DNA from: Thiothrix eikelboomii
GTDB taxonomy: Bacteria; Pseudomonadota; Gammaproteobacteria; Thiotrichales; Thiotrichaceae
Assembly (NCBI RefSeq): GCF_900167255.1
Contig: NZ_FUYB01000003.1
Location: 62,001 to 126,000, forward strand
Direction: 5' to 3'
Length of the DNA stretch: 64,000 nt
Position 1 is the first letter of the stretch; every line of letters begins with the position of its first letter. The position numbers and the translations under genes are program-made. The notes under the pieces are model-generated. The model was not told the origin of the DNA. It saw only the letters and a program-made list of their open reading frames with translations, and ran no database searches. Shown here one piece after another: positions 51,982-60,676 of this stretch.

Positions 51982-54710
51982 CACGCCAACAAACCCTGCA
52001 CGAGATCAATACCAGCCTGTCCTTGCGCCCACCGCAAGCCGAATCGCTGCAAAAGCTGGCAACCGCGCTGGAAACCGCCCCCGCCATGAACCAAACCGGC
52101 GAACGTGACCTCAGCGGCATTCTGGCAAGCCTGCAAGCGCAATTCCCCACGCTGGAAGATTTCGAGCGCGAATTCCCCTCGCTGTGTTTTGCACTGGCAA
52201 CGGGTGTCGGCAAAACCCGCCTGATGGGCGCGTTCATCACCTATTTGCATCAGGCTTACGGCATCAACAACTTCTTTGTGCTTGCGCCGAACCTCACGAT
52301 TTACAACAAGCTGATTGCCGATTTCACCCCGAATACGCCCAAATACGTGTTCAAGGGCATCCACCATTTCGTGTTCCAGCCACCGGAAATCATCACGGGC
52401 GAAAATTACGACTACCGCGCAGCGCAGGTGCAAGCCCAAGGCAAAGGGCAAGTCAGTTGGCTCTCGCCCGTCACCATCAATATTTTCAACATTGCCAAGA
52501 TCAACTCGGAAGTGCGTGGCGGCAAAGAACCGCGCATCAAGCGCATGAAGGAAGTGCTGGGCGACAGCTATTTCAACTATCTGGCAACGCTGCCCGATCT
52601 CGTGCTGCTGATGGATGAATCACACCGCTATCGTGCCAGTGCCGGGGTGCGTTCCATCAACGAACTCAAACCGCTGTTTGGTCTGGAACTCACCGCCACC
52701 CCGTTTGTGGAAACCAGCCGTGGCTCCGTGCCATTCAAAAACGTGGTGATGGATTACCCCTTGGCACGGGCAATGGCAGACGGCTTTGTGAAAGAACCTG
52801 CCGTCGTCACCCAACGCGGGTTCAATGCCGCTGACCACAACCCCGAAGACATTGAGCGCATCAAGCTGGAAGACGGCATCCGCCTGCACGAAATCACCAA
52901 GGTGGAACTGATCACTTACGCCCGCGAGAATAGCGTTCCCATCATCAAACCCTTCATGCTAGTCATCGCCCGCGACACCACCCACGCCGCGCAATTGCTC
53001 ACCACGGTACAAACCCTGTTCGAGGGGCGTTACCAAGGCAAAGCGATTCAGGTCGATAGCAGCAAATCCGGCGCGGAAGAAGAGGAAATGATCACCCGCC
53101 TGCTGGCAGTGGAAAACGTCAACGAACCTACCGAAATTGTTATCCACGTCAATATGCTCAAGGAAGGCTGGGACGTCACCAACCTCTACACCATCGTGCC
53201 GCTACGTGCTGCCAACGCCCGCACCCTGATCGAACAATCCATCGGGCGCGGCCTGCGCCTGCCGTATGGCAAACGCACCGGCAACCCCGCCGTCGACCGT
53301 CTCAATATCGTTGCCCACGACCGCTTTCAGGACATCATCGACGAAGCCAACAAGGGCGACTCGCCGATCCGTCTCCAGCGCATCATTCTGGATGCTCCCA
53401 CGGCAGACGACAAAAAGATCAGCGTTGAAGTCAAACCCAACTACGCAACGATGCTGGGTAAAGAAACCCCTCCTAACCTCCCCTTATCAGGGGAGGAACA
53501 AGAAGGTGGCACCTCCAGTTCTCCCCCTGATAAGGGGGAGTTAGAGGGGGTTTCTTCTGCCGAACAAGAAACAATGTGGATAGTCGCCGAAGTCGCCGCC
53601 AACTATGCCGCCAACCGCGAATTCGTCCCCACCAGCAATGCCCTGCTCAAAGCCGACGTCCAACAAGCCATTGCCGCCGAAGTCCGCGAACGCCTGACAC
53701 CCCAACAAGGCACACTCTTCACCGCTGACCATGCCGCCGACCTTGCCGCGATTGTTGCCAAAACCACCACCGTCATGGTGCAACAAACCATCGACATCCC
53801 GCGCATCCTAGTCAATCCAACGGGCGAAGTCGAAACCGGCTTCCACCCCTTCAAACTGGATGTGAGCGGCTTGCACCTGCAACCGGGCGAGCGCGAACTG
53901 GTCGGGCAGATGCTACGCACCCACGAACAATTCCACCTCAAAGCCGCCGCTGGCAAACAGGAAGAACGGCTGGAAGATTACATCGTATTCGCTCTGCTGG
54001 ATTACGACGACATTGATTACTTCAGCCAGAAAGAAATCCTCTACGACCTCGCAGGGCAAATGGTGCAGCACCTGCGCTCTTACCTGTCCGAAGACGAAGC
54101 CCATAATGTGCTGAACAAAGACCGCAAACTGATTGCCCGCGAAATCCACGCGCAAATGCTCAAGCATTTCTGGGAAAAAGCCAGCGGTTATGAAGTGCAA
54201 GTCAGTCGTGGTTTCACCCCACTAAAAGCCTGCAACTTCACCGCCAATGCCAACCAGCCGCCGCGTTCCTACCGTGAAACCGTAACGGAAACGGGCAAGA
54301 TCAAGCAACTGCTGTTTGGTGGTTTTGAGAAATGTTTGTACCCTTTACAGAAATTTGATTCCGACACGGAACGCCGTTTTGCGGTGCTACTGGAGCGTGA
54401 CGCGCAAAAGTGGTTCAAGCCCGCCAAAGGGCAATTTCAGATTTACTACAAGTTGGGGACAGAACAGCCAGAATACGTGCCGGATTTTGTCGCTGAAACG
54501 GATAACGTGATTTTCATGGTGGAAACCAAGGCCAAAACCGATATGGAAGCACCTGACGTGCAAGCCAAGGCGGATGCGGCAAGACGCTGGTGCAGCCATG
54601 CCTCAGATTATGCGCGAGAGCAAGGCACGAAACCGTGGCGTTATTTGCTGATTCCGCACGATGAAGTACGTGAAGACCGCCAGCTAACCGACTTCCGACG
54701 GTTTCAGTAA
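51978..54710 (+). CDS. Type III restriction-like Res subunit (DEAD helicase plus nuclease)
   Basis: 910 residues. Walker A FALATGVGKTRLMGAFITYL near residue 74, Walker B LLMDESHRYRASAGVRSINE near 212, VIHVNMLKEGWDVTNLYTIV near 390, and motif VI QSIGRGLRLPYGKRTGNP near 420. The C-terminal nuclease shows YVPDFVAETDNVIFMVETKA near residue 835, an intact D...ExK. Residues about 495-526 (TPPNLPLSGEEQEGGTSSSP and beyond) come from an inserted palindromic repeat read in frame, between the helicase and nuclease parts. It is the last gene of the island and is translationally coupled to the DUF1016 gene. Together with Mod it would form a type III-like restriction system. Confidence 0.87.
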   Translation: MTRQQTLHEINTSLSLRPPQAESLQKLATALETAPAMNQTGERDLSGILASLQAQFPTLEDFEREFPSLCFALATGVGKTRLMGAFITYLHQAYGINNFFVLAPNLTIYNKLIADFTPNTPKYVFKGIHHFVFQPPEIITGENYDYRAAQVQAQGKGQVSWLSPVTINIFNIAKINSEVRGGKEPRIKRMKEVLGDSYFNYLATLPDLVLLMDESHRYRASAGVRSINELKPLFGLELTATPFVETSRGSVPFKNVVMDYPLARAMADGFVKEPAVVTQRGFNAADHNPEDIERIKLEDGIRLHEITKVELITYARENSVPIIKPFMLVIARDTTHAAQLLTTVQTLFEGRYQGKAIQVDSSKSGAEEEEMITRLLAVENVNEPTEIVIHVNMLKEGWDVTNLYTIVPLRAANARTLIEQSIGRGLRLPYGKRTGNPAVDRLNIVAHDRFQDIIDEANKGDSPIRLQRIILDAPTADDKKISVEVKPNYATMLGKETPPNLPLSGEEQEGGTSSSPPDKGELEGVSSAEQETMWIVAEVAANYAANREFVPTSNALLKADVQQAIAAEVRERLTPQQGTLFTADHAADLAAIVAKTTTVMVQQTIDIPRILVNPTGEVETGFHPFKLDVSGLHLQPGERELVGQMLRTHEQFHLKAAAGKQEERLEDYIVFALLDYDDIDYFSQKEILYDLAGQMVQHLRSYLSEDEAHNVLNKDRKLIAREIHAQMLKHFWEKASGYEVQVSRGFTPLKACNFTANANQPPRSYRETVTETGKIKQLLFGGFEKCLYPLQKFDSDTERRFAVLLERDAQKWFKPAKGQFQIYYKLGTEQPEYVPDFVAETDNVIFMVETKAKTDMEAPDVQAKADAARRWCSHASDYAREQGTKPWRYLLIPHDEVREDRQLTDFRRFQ
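53463..53554. repeat. 92-bp palindromic repeat inserted in frame in the Res gene
   Basis: The element begins GAAACCCCTCCTAACCTCCC and ends with its near inverse (GGGGGAGTTAGAGGGGGTTTC read inverted gives GAAACCCCCTCTAACTCCCC), giving terminal inverted repeats of about 30 bp that include CTTATCAGGGG on both arms. A related copy lies at 58936-59035. Within the gene it adds about 30 residues without breaking the frame. Confidence 0.85.
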
Positions 54711-54727
54711 CGGTCATGCAAAAGTCA

Positions 54728-54758
54728 GGTATTTGGCGGCATTACACCGTCAAATACC
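54728..54758. terminator. Hairpin spanning the urtE stop codon
   Basis: GGTATTTG (54728-54735) pairs with CAAATACC (54751-54758), with an inner CGG/CCG pair. It lies between the convergent res and urtE genes and includes the last codons of urtE. No T-run. Confidence 0.5.
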
Positions 54759-55437
54759 GCTGAATCAGCCCATCATCCAGCCTGTGCATCTCCCCCTCCG
54801 CCACGCGCCGCCCGCGATCCAGAATACAAAACCGATCGCCCACTTTCCGCGCAAACGGCAGTTTCTGTTCCACCAGCAACACCGTCAGCCCAATGTCTTT
54901 GTTGAGCTTGCGGATAATGTCGCCGATTTCCGCCACAATATTCGGCTGAATGCCTTCGGTCGGTTCGTCGAGAATCAGCAATTTCGGGTCAAGCACCAAC
55001 GCTCGCCCAATCGCCAACTGCTGTTGCTGCCCGCCGGACAAATCACCACCACGCCGCCCCAACATTTCCTTCAACACCGGAAACAGCTCGAAAATAAACG
55101 GCGGAATGCTGCGTACCTTGTCACGCCGCGCGGGTAAACCAATCAGCAAATTCTCTTCCACCGTCAGCAGCGGGAAAATCTGCCGCCCTTGTGGCACATA
55201 ACCAATGCCGAGATTGGCACGTTTTTCCGCATCCACCCCCAGCAGGTTTTGCCTCTGATACTGCATCACGCCATCCCGCGCTTTGATCAAGCCCATAATG
55301 CACTGGAGCAAGGTGGTTTTGCCCACGCCATTGCGCCCCATCAGCACGGTGCATTGCCCCTCCGGGACGTGCATGTCCAGATCCCACAGCGTGTGGCTTT
55401 CGCCGTAATACTGGTTGAGTTGTTCGACTTTGAGCAT
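54742..55437 (-). CDS. urtE: Urea ABC transporter ATP-binding protein UrtE
   Basis: 231 residues, LivF-like ATPase of the urea importer. Walker A LMGRNGVGKTTLLQCIMGL stands near residue 33, the signature GDLSGGQQQQLAIGRALVLD near 134, and Walker B LLILDEPTEGIQPNIVAEIG near 155. The segment LNQYYGESHTLWDLDMHVPE is characteristic of UrtE. It is the last gene of urtABCDE, directly abutting urtD (no gap). The stop lies inside a hairpin shared with the convergent restriction gene. Confidence 0.95.
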   Translation of the reverse strand: MLKVEQLNQYYGESHTLWDLDMHVPEGQCTVLMGRNGVGKTTLLQCIMGLIKARDGVMQYQRQNLLGVDAEKRANLGIGYVPQGRQIFPLLTVEENLLIGLPARRDKVRSIPPFIFELFPVLKEMLGRRGGDLSGGQQQQLAIGRALVLDPKLLILDEPTEGIQPNIVAEIGDIIRKLNKDIGLTVLLVEQKLPFARKVGDRFCILDRGRRVAEGEMHRLDDGLIQRYLTV

Positions 55438-56229
55438 TTATTCCCCCAGATACACTTCGATCACGCGCTGATCGTTTTGCACTTCATCCATTGTGCCTTC
55501 GGCTAACACGCTGCCTTGGTGCAGCACCGTGACTTTGTTGGCGATGGAACGCACAAAATCCATGTCGTGTTCTACCACTACGACCGAATGCTTGCCCGCG
55601 AGTGAGGTGAGCAATTCGGCAGTACGTTCCATTTCCTGATGCGTCATCCCCGCAACGGGTTCGTCAACCAGCAGCAAATACGGTTTTTGTACCAGCAACA
55701 TACCGATTTCTAGCCATTGCTTTTGCCCGTGCGATAACGCGCCTGCTTGCTGGTGATAATGGTCGGTCAAGCCAATGGTGTGCAAGGTCTCATCAATCAA
55801 GGCGTGCTGTTCGCCGCTCAAACGGGCGCGGAGGCTGTACCACACGCTTTTATTGCCGTGCATGGCGAGTTCCAGATTTTCGGCGACGCTGTGCGACTCG
55901 AACACGGTGGGTTTCTGGAATTTGCGCCCGATACCCGCATTGGCAATTTCGGGTTCAGAGAGTTTCAGTAAATCCACGGTTTGACCGAACCACGCCTGTC
56001 CGCTGTTGGGGCGGGTTTTGCCGGTGATAATGTCCATCATGGTGGTTTTGCCTGCGCCGTTGGGGCCGATGATGCAACGCAATTCGCCGGAATCAATGTA
56101 CAGCGTCAGGTTGTTAATCGCCTTGAAACCGTCGAAGCTAACGTTCAAATCTTCCAGATACAGAATCGCCTTGTGGCTGGCATCCGGTTGCCCCGCCTCA
56201 GTCTGGCGTAAATGTGCGCCTTCGCTCAT
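55438..56229 (-). CDS. urtD: Urea ABC transporter ATP-binding protein UrtD
   Basis: 263 residues, LivG-like ATPase. Walker A CIIGPNGAGKTTMMDIITGK near residue 53, Q-loop region GIGRKFQKPTVFESHSVAEN near 98, signature GALSHGQKQWLEIGMLLVQK near 158, and Walker B YLLLVDEPVAGMTHQEMERT near 178. The signature reads SHGQ instead of SGGQ, usual for UrtD. The first 20 residues are polar, with a possible alternative start near DLNVSFDGF. It overlaps urtC by four bases. Confidence 0.95.
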   Translation of the reverse strand: MSEGAHLRQTEAGQPDASHKAILYLEDLNVSFDGFKAINNLTLYIDSGELRCIIGPNGAGKTTMMDIITGKTRPNSGQAWFGQTVDLLKLSEPEIANAGIGRKFQKPTVFESHSVAENLELAMHGNKSVWYSLRARLSGEQHALIDETLHTIGLTDHYHQQAGALSHGQKQWLEIGMLLVQKPYLLLVDEPVAGMTHQEMERTAELLTSLAGKHSVVVVEHDMDFVRSIANKVTVLHQGSVLAEGTMDEVQNDQRVIEVYLGE

Positions 56230-57347
56230 GCTTGCGCCCTCCTGCTAAAATTTTGCAACCAGCGGTTTTCCTTGAGGTTTTTCACCAGCCCCGCCAAGCC
56301 TTGCGGCAAATACAGCGTGACCAGCACGAATAACGCACCCAACATGAAAATCCACGATTCCGGCATCAGCCCCGTGAACACCGTTTTGGCGTAATTGACC
56401 AGAATCGCGCCCAGCACCGCGCCGTAGAGCGTGGCACGCCCGCCAATCGCCACCCAAATCACGATTTCAATCGAGTTGAGCGGGGAAAATTCGCCGGGGT
56501 TAATAATGCCCACTTGCGGTACGTACAACGCCCCCGCAATCCCCGCCAGCATTGCCGACACGGTAAACACCCACACCTTGTAATGCTCGACACGGTAGCC
56601 AACAAAGCGCGTGCGGCTTTCTGCATCCCGAATAGCCACCACCACACGCCCCAGCTTGGAATTAATAATGTAACGGCACAGCAAATAGCCACCCGCCAAC
56701 GCCAGACCGGACAGCACAAATAAGGTCACCCGCGTGCCATCGGCTTGCAAGCTGAAACCCAAAATATCCTTGAAATCAGTCAGACCGTTATTGCCACCAA
56801 ACCCCATTTCATTGCGGAAAAATGCTAGCATCAAAGCGTAAGTCAGCGCTTGGGTAATGATCGACAAATACACCCCCGTCACCCGCGAACGGAATGCCAA
56901 CCAGCCAAACACAAACGCCAGCAGCCCCGGCACGAGCAACACCATCAGCATGGCAAACCAGAACATATCAAAGCCCTGCCAAAACCACGGCAGTTCTTTC
57001 CAGCTCAAGAACACCATGAAATCCGGCAATTCCGGGTTGCCATACACGCCACGATCACCGATTTGGCGCATCAAATACATGCCCATCGCGTAACCACCGA
57101 GGGCAAAGAATGCCCCGTGTCCGAGGCTGAGGATTCCCAAATACCCCCACACCAAATCCACCGCCACGGCTAACAGGGCGTAGGTCAAATACTTGCCGAG
57201 CAACGTCACAAGGTAAGTCGGCATGTGCAGGAAACTACCTTCCGGCACGAGCAAATTCAGTACAGGGACAAGCACCAACACCAGCGCGAGTACCGCCAGC
57301 ATGATTTGCCCGCCCCGATCATTTTGCAGAATACGTGTGATGAACAT
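56226..57347 (-). CDS. urtC: Urea ABC transporter permease UrtC
   Basis: 373-residue LivM-type inner-membrane permease with about ten membrane segments. AVAVDLVWGYLGILSLGHGA near residue 60 and FALGGYAMGMYLMRQIG are the family's conserved permease block. NNGLTDFKDILGFSL and AIRDAESRTRFVGYRVEHYK near 240 form the loop that contacts the ATPases, and GRATLYGAVLGAILVNYAKT comes near 300. It lies between urtB (3 bases) and urtD (overlap). Confidence 0.94.
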   Translation of the reverse strand: MFITRILQNDRGGQIMLAVLALVLVLVPVLNLLVPEGSFLHMPTYLVTLLGKYLTYALLAVAVDLVWGYLGILSLGHGAFFALGGYAMGMYLMRQIGDRGVYGNPELPDFMVFLSWKELPWFWQGFDMFWFAMLMVLLVPGLLAFVFGWLAFRSRVTGVYLSIITQALTYALMLAFFRNEMGFGGNNGLTDFKDILGFSLQADGTRVTLFVLSGLALAGGYLLCRYIINSKLGRVVVAIRDAESRTRFVGYRVEHYKVWVFTVSAMLAGIAGALYVPQVGIINPGEFSPLNSIEIVIWVAIGGRATLYGAVLGAILVNYAKTVFTGLMPESWIFMLGALFVLVTLYLPQGLAGLVKNLKENRWLQNFSRRAQA

Positions 57348-57350
57348 GAC

Positions 57351-58913
57351 TTAATCCCCCGCTGCCCGACCTTTTTGCGGGAATAGCCCACGCGGTCGTT
57401 TCTGGATGAACAAAATAATGAAAACCAGCACTAGAATTTTGGCAAGCACTGCCCCCGCCCAAGGTTCAAGCACCTTGTTGACCACGCCCAGCGACAAACC
57501 TGCCACCAGCGTTCCCCACAAATTGCCGACCCCGCCGAACACCACCACCATGAACGAATCAATGATGTAAGCCTGCCCCAGATTCGGCCCCACGTTGGTC
57601 AACTGGCTGAGCGCCACACCTGCGACACCCGCAATGCCCGACCCCAAGCCGAAGGTGAGTGCATCGACCCGCGCCGAACGCACCCCCATTGCCCGCGCCA
57701 TTGCCCGATTCTGTGACACCGCACGCACTTGCAACCCCAGATTGGTTTTACGCAATACAAAATACAGCAGCGCAAACACCATCAGGCAAAATAGCACGAT
57801 ATAAAGGCGGTTGTAGGTCAACGACAGTACGCTATTGATTTCCAGTGAACCTGACATCCACGACGGGTTGGAAACCGGCACGTTTTGCGGCGAAATCACC
57901 GTGCGCACCAGTTGTTGCAGAATCAGACTAATCCCAAACGTCGCCAGCAAAGTTTCCAGCGGTCGCCCGTACAAATGACGAATCACCGTTCGTTCGATCA
58001 AAATCCCCATTGCGCCCGACACAATAAACGCCGCAGGCACTGCCACAAACAGCGAGTAATCAATAAAGTTGGGCATGAGCTGCTGCACGATGTAAGTGGT
58101 ATACGCCCCCAACATGATCAGCTCGCCGTGCGCCATATTGATCACGCCCATCACCCCAAAAGTAATCGCTAGGCCAATCGCCGCCAGTACCAGCACCGAA
58201 CCCAGACTCAAGCCGAAAAACAGCGTTTCGACATGACCGTATAACGCTGCGGTATCTTCAATGGTTTTCAGCGCCGCTTGTGCGGCTTTGGCAACCTCGG
58301 CATCGCTATCGGTGGTCATGGTGGTCAAGCGATTGCGCACACCGGGGTGCAGGTTGCCTGCCAGTGATTCAATCGCTGTTAGCCGCACCGCTTTATCGGC
58401 AGCATTCAAATCCGCCATTGCCAAACCGAGTGACAGGGCTTCTTTAACGGCTGGATCAGTTTCCTTATCCAGCAAGCCGCGTAATTGTTCTGCCATTTCC
58501 GGCGTAACGGTTTCCAGCAAACCGTTGGCGGACTTGAGGCGTACTGCGGCATCGGGGTGGCTTAAACTGAGTTGCCCAATTGCGCCGCGCACGTATTTGC
58601 GCAAACTGTTGTTGGTGGGAATTTTGCGCAACTCATCGCCCGTGTTTCCGTCTTTAGCTATGACCAGCGTTCCTTGTACTTTGTCTTGATAGAGCTTGCC
58701 ATCCAGCAAGGCTTGCAAATACGTCACAACGTCAGCATCACTGCTGGCAGCAAGCAAATCCACGGCTTCACGGGTTTTGTTGAAATCAGCCGCCTGAAAC
58801 AAGGTGGCGGCTTGGGTGAGCGTTGCGCTTTGCTGCTCAGCGTGTAGCGGTGGGCAAAGCCACAACAACACGCTCAATAGCAACAGGTGGGTGAAATCAT
58901 ACGTTTTCAGCAT
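57351..58913 (-). CDS. urtB: Urea ABC transporter permease UrtB with N-terminal helical domain
   Basis: 520 residues. A signal or anchor segment (LLLLSVLLWLCPPLHA) is followed by a roughly 200-residue periplasmic helical domain with HEAT-like repeats (AVRLKSANGLLETVTPEMAE, AVRLTAIESLAGNLHPGVRN), a normal addition in proteobacterial UrtB. The C-terminal 290 residues are the LivH-type permease: ITFGVMGVINMAHGELIMLG near residue 250, LLATFGISLILQQLVRTVIS, RAMGVRSARVDALTFGLGSG near 415 and VVVFGGVGNLWGTLVAGLSL. It is separated from urtA by a gap that contains a palindromic repeat. Confidence 0.95.
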   Translation of the reverse strand: MLKTYDFTHLLLLSVLLWLCPPLHAEQQSATLTQAATLFQAADFNKTREAVDLLAASSDADVVTYLQALLDGKLYQDKVQGTLVIAKDGNTGDELRKIPTNNSLRKYVRGAIGQLSLSHPDAAVRLKSANGLLETVTPEMAEQLRGLLDKETDPAVKEALSLGLAMADLNAADKAVRLTAIESLAGNLHPGVRNRLTTMTTDSDAEVAKAAQAALKTIEDTAALYGHVETLFFGLSLGSVLVLAAIGLAITFGVMGVINMAHGELIMLGAYTTYIVQQLMPNFIDYSLFVAVPAAFIVSGAMGILIERTVIRHLYGRPLETLLATFGISLILQQLVRTVISPQNVPVSNPSWMSGSLEINSVLSLTYNRLYIVLFCLMVFALLYFVLRKTNLGLQVRAVSQNRAMARAMGVRSARVDALTFGLGSGIAGVAGVALSQLTNVGPNLGQAYIIDSFMVVVFGGVGNLWGTLVAGLSLGVVNKVLEPWAGAVLAKILVLVFIILFIQKRPRGLFPQKGRAAGD

Positions 58914-58935
58914 ACATGTACCTGAATACTGCTAA

Positions 58936-59035
58936 GAAACCCCTCCCCAACCCTCCCCTTATCAGGGAAGGGAGCAAAGAAGGGGTCATATCCCTCTTGT
59001 TCCTCCCCTGACAAGGGGAGGTTAGGAGGGGTTTC
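58936..59035. repeat. 100-bp palindromic repeat between urtA and urtB
   Basis: Second copy of the repeat found inside the Res gene: it begins GAAACCCCTCCCCAACCCTC and ends GGGGAGGTTAGGAGGGGTTTC read inverted as GAAACCCCTCCTAACCTCCC, the same ends as the other copy. In RNA it would fold into a long hairpin just after urtA, and may make urtA mRNA more stable than urtBCDE mRNA. Confidence 0.85.
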
Positions 59036-59046
59036 TTCATCTCTAC

Positions 59047-60357
59047 TTATTCGTATTTCTGCCCAGAACACTTCTTGGTTTCGGTATTGAAGTTGCCGCA
59101 CGGTTTGCCGTCGGTTTCTTTACCTGTCCAATCCGCGACGATGTTTTTGGAATCCGGCAGGAAGTCAGACCAAGCGTCGCCTGCGACTTCAGGGGTTTTG
59201 GAAACGACTTCAAACTGACCGTTTTCTTGGATTTCGCCAATCAGCACCGGTTTGGTCAAGTGGTGGTTAGGCAGCATTTTCGCCGTACCGCCAGTGAGGT
59301 TAGGCACTTCCTGACCGATCATGGCTTCAGCCACTTTGTCGGTGTCGGTGGATTTGGCTTGTTCAACCGCTTTTACCCACATTTTGAAGCCGATGACGTG
59401 CGCTTCCATTGGGTCGTTGGTGACGCGCTTGTCGTTCTTGGTGTATTCCTTCCACTGCTTGATGAAGTCTTTATTGCCGTCGTTTTCGACGCTCATGAAG
59501 TAGTTCCACGCCGCCAAGTGACCGACCAGTGGCTTGGTGTCGATACCGGAAAGTTCTTCTTCACCAACCGAGAACGCCACGACGGGGATGTCTTCCGCAG
59601 AAATGCCTTGGTTGCCCAGTTCTTTGTAGAACGGCACGTTAGCATCGCCATTGATGGTGGAAACCACGGCGGTTTTCTTGCCTTCGCCGCCGAATTTCTT
59701 GATGTCAGCGACGATGGACTGCCAGTCGGAATGACCGAATGGGGTGTAGTTGATCATGATGTCTTTTTCGTCGACACCTTTGGATTTCAAATACGCTTCC
59801 AGAATCTTGTTGGTGGTGCGCGGGTAAACGTAGTCCGTGCCTGCCAAGACCCAGCGTTTCACTTCGCCTTCTTTCATCAGGTAATCAACCGCAGGGATCG
59901 CTTGCTGGTTCGGCGCTGCACCGGTATAGAACACGTTTTTGGAAGATTCTTCACCTTCGTATTGCACCGGGTAGAACAATAAGCTGTTTTTTTCTTCAAA
60001 CACTGGCAACACGGATTTGCGGGAAACCGATGTCCAGCAACCGAAGGTCGCGGCTACTTTGTCTTTTTCGATCAGGTCACGCGCTTTTTCCGCAAACAAA
60101 GGCCAGTTGGAAGCAGGGTCAACCACAACGGCTTCGAGTTGCTTGCCTAGTACGCCGCCTTTTTTGTTTTGCTCGTCGATCAGCATCAGCATGGTGTCTT
60201 TCAGCGTGGTTTCGCTGATCGCCATGGTGCCGGAGAGGGAATGCAGTACGCCTACTTTGATGGTGTCATCGGCAGCTACCACTAAATTAGATCCCCCTAA
60301 AGCAGCCAATAGACTCAGACTCAACAGTGTTTTATTCAGCACCTTAGGTAATGACAT
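59047..60357 (-). CDS. urtA: Urea ABC transporter substrate-binding protein UrtA
   Basis: 436-residue periplasmic binding protein. A signal peptide (KTLLSLSLLAALGGSNLVVA) is followed by DDTIKVGVLHSLSGTMAISE, the invariant UrtA mature start. KAAVVSTINGDANVPFYKE and the AYLKSKGVDEKDIMINYTPF segment come next, then GHSDWQSIVADIKKFG and MEAHVIGFKMWVKAVEQAKS; all are typical. The C-terminal NFNTETKKCSGQKYE is normal too. The ribosome site TAGGAGATAAGCG stands before the ATG. Transcription is likely from a sigma-54 promoter at 60420-60405. It binds urea for UrtBCDE and so supplies the urease 11-17 kb away. Confidence 0.96.
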   Translation of the reverse strand: MSLPKVLNKTLLSLSLLAALGGSNLVVAADDTIKVGVLHSLSGTMAISETTLKDTMLMLIDEQNKKGGVLGKQLEAVVVDPASNWPLFAEKARDLIEKDKVAATFGCWTSVSRKSVLPVFEEKNSLLFYPVQYEGEESSKNVFYTGAAPNQQAIPAVDYLMKEGEVKRWVLAGTDYVYPRTTNKILEAYLKSKGVDEKDIMINYTPFGHSDWQSIVADIKKFGGEGKKTAVVSTINGDANVPFYKELGNQGISAEDIPVVAFSVGEEELSGIDTKPLVGHLAAWNYFMSVENDGNKDFIKQWKEYTKNDKRVTNDPMEAHVIGFKMWVKAVEQAKSTDTDKVAEAMIGQEVPNLTGGTAKMLPNHHLTKPVLIGEIQENGQFEVVSKTPEVAGDAWSDFLPDSKNIVADWTGKETDGKPCGNFNTETKKCSGQKYE

Positions 60358-60404
60358 CGCTTATCTCCTAAAAATAAAAGTGATTTAACTCTGTCATTCA
60401 ATAA

Positions 60405-60420
60405 GGCAAAAACTGTGCCA
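60405..60420 (-). promoter_or_regulatory. Sigma-54 promoter of the urtABCDE operon
   Basis: Minus-strand TGGCACAGTTTTTGCC matches TGGCAC-N5-TTGC exactly, with GG at -24 and GC at -12. The transcript would start near 60394, 37 bases before urtA. A TGCACCA half-site like that of NtrC lies at 60536-60542, about 140 bases upstream, a normal enhancer distance. Both suggest activation under nitrogen limitation. Confidence 0.8.
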
Positions 60421-60618
60421 GCCGCTGATTGCAGCAAGTTGTCTTGTTTTGTTAAGAATTCAAGGATGTTTTATAGAGGTTTTACTGATTTTGGCGAGTT
60501 AACGGCAAGATAGTTAGGCAACTTAAGCACAGAGCTGCACCAAGATAGCGATCACCCGCTTTTAAATGGTGAATTCACCAGCATGAGGATTCATCAGCAG
60601 GGCTAGGACAAATAATCG

Positions 60619-60655
60619 GCACTTACGCAACAACCAGTAGCCACTGCGTAAGTGC
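60619..60655. terminator. Hairpin after iolE in the 319-base gap before urtA
   Basis: Eleven-bp perfect stem GCACTTACGCA / TGCGTAAGTGC with a 15-base loop, 22 bases after the leftward iolE stop, with ATTATTTG on the exit side. Probably ends the iol transcript. Apart from this and the urtA promoter the gap shows nothing else. Confidence 0.6.
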
Positions 60656-60676
60656 TTGGCAAGTGACTAGACTAAG

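Noticed and set aside
45767-54710. DISARM system
   Set aside because: A SNF2 helicase and a methylase are present, but no DrmA, DrmB or DrmC gene is found.
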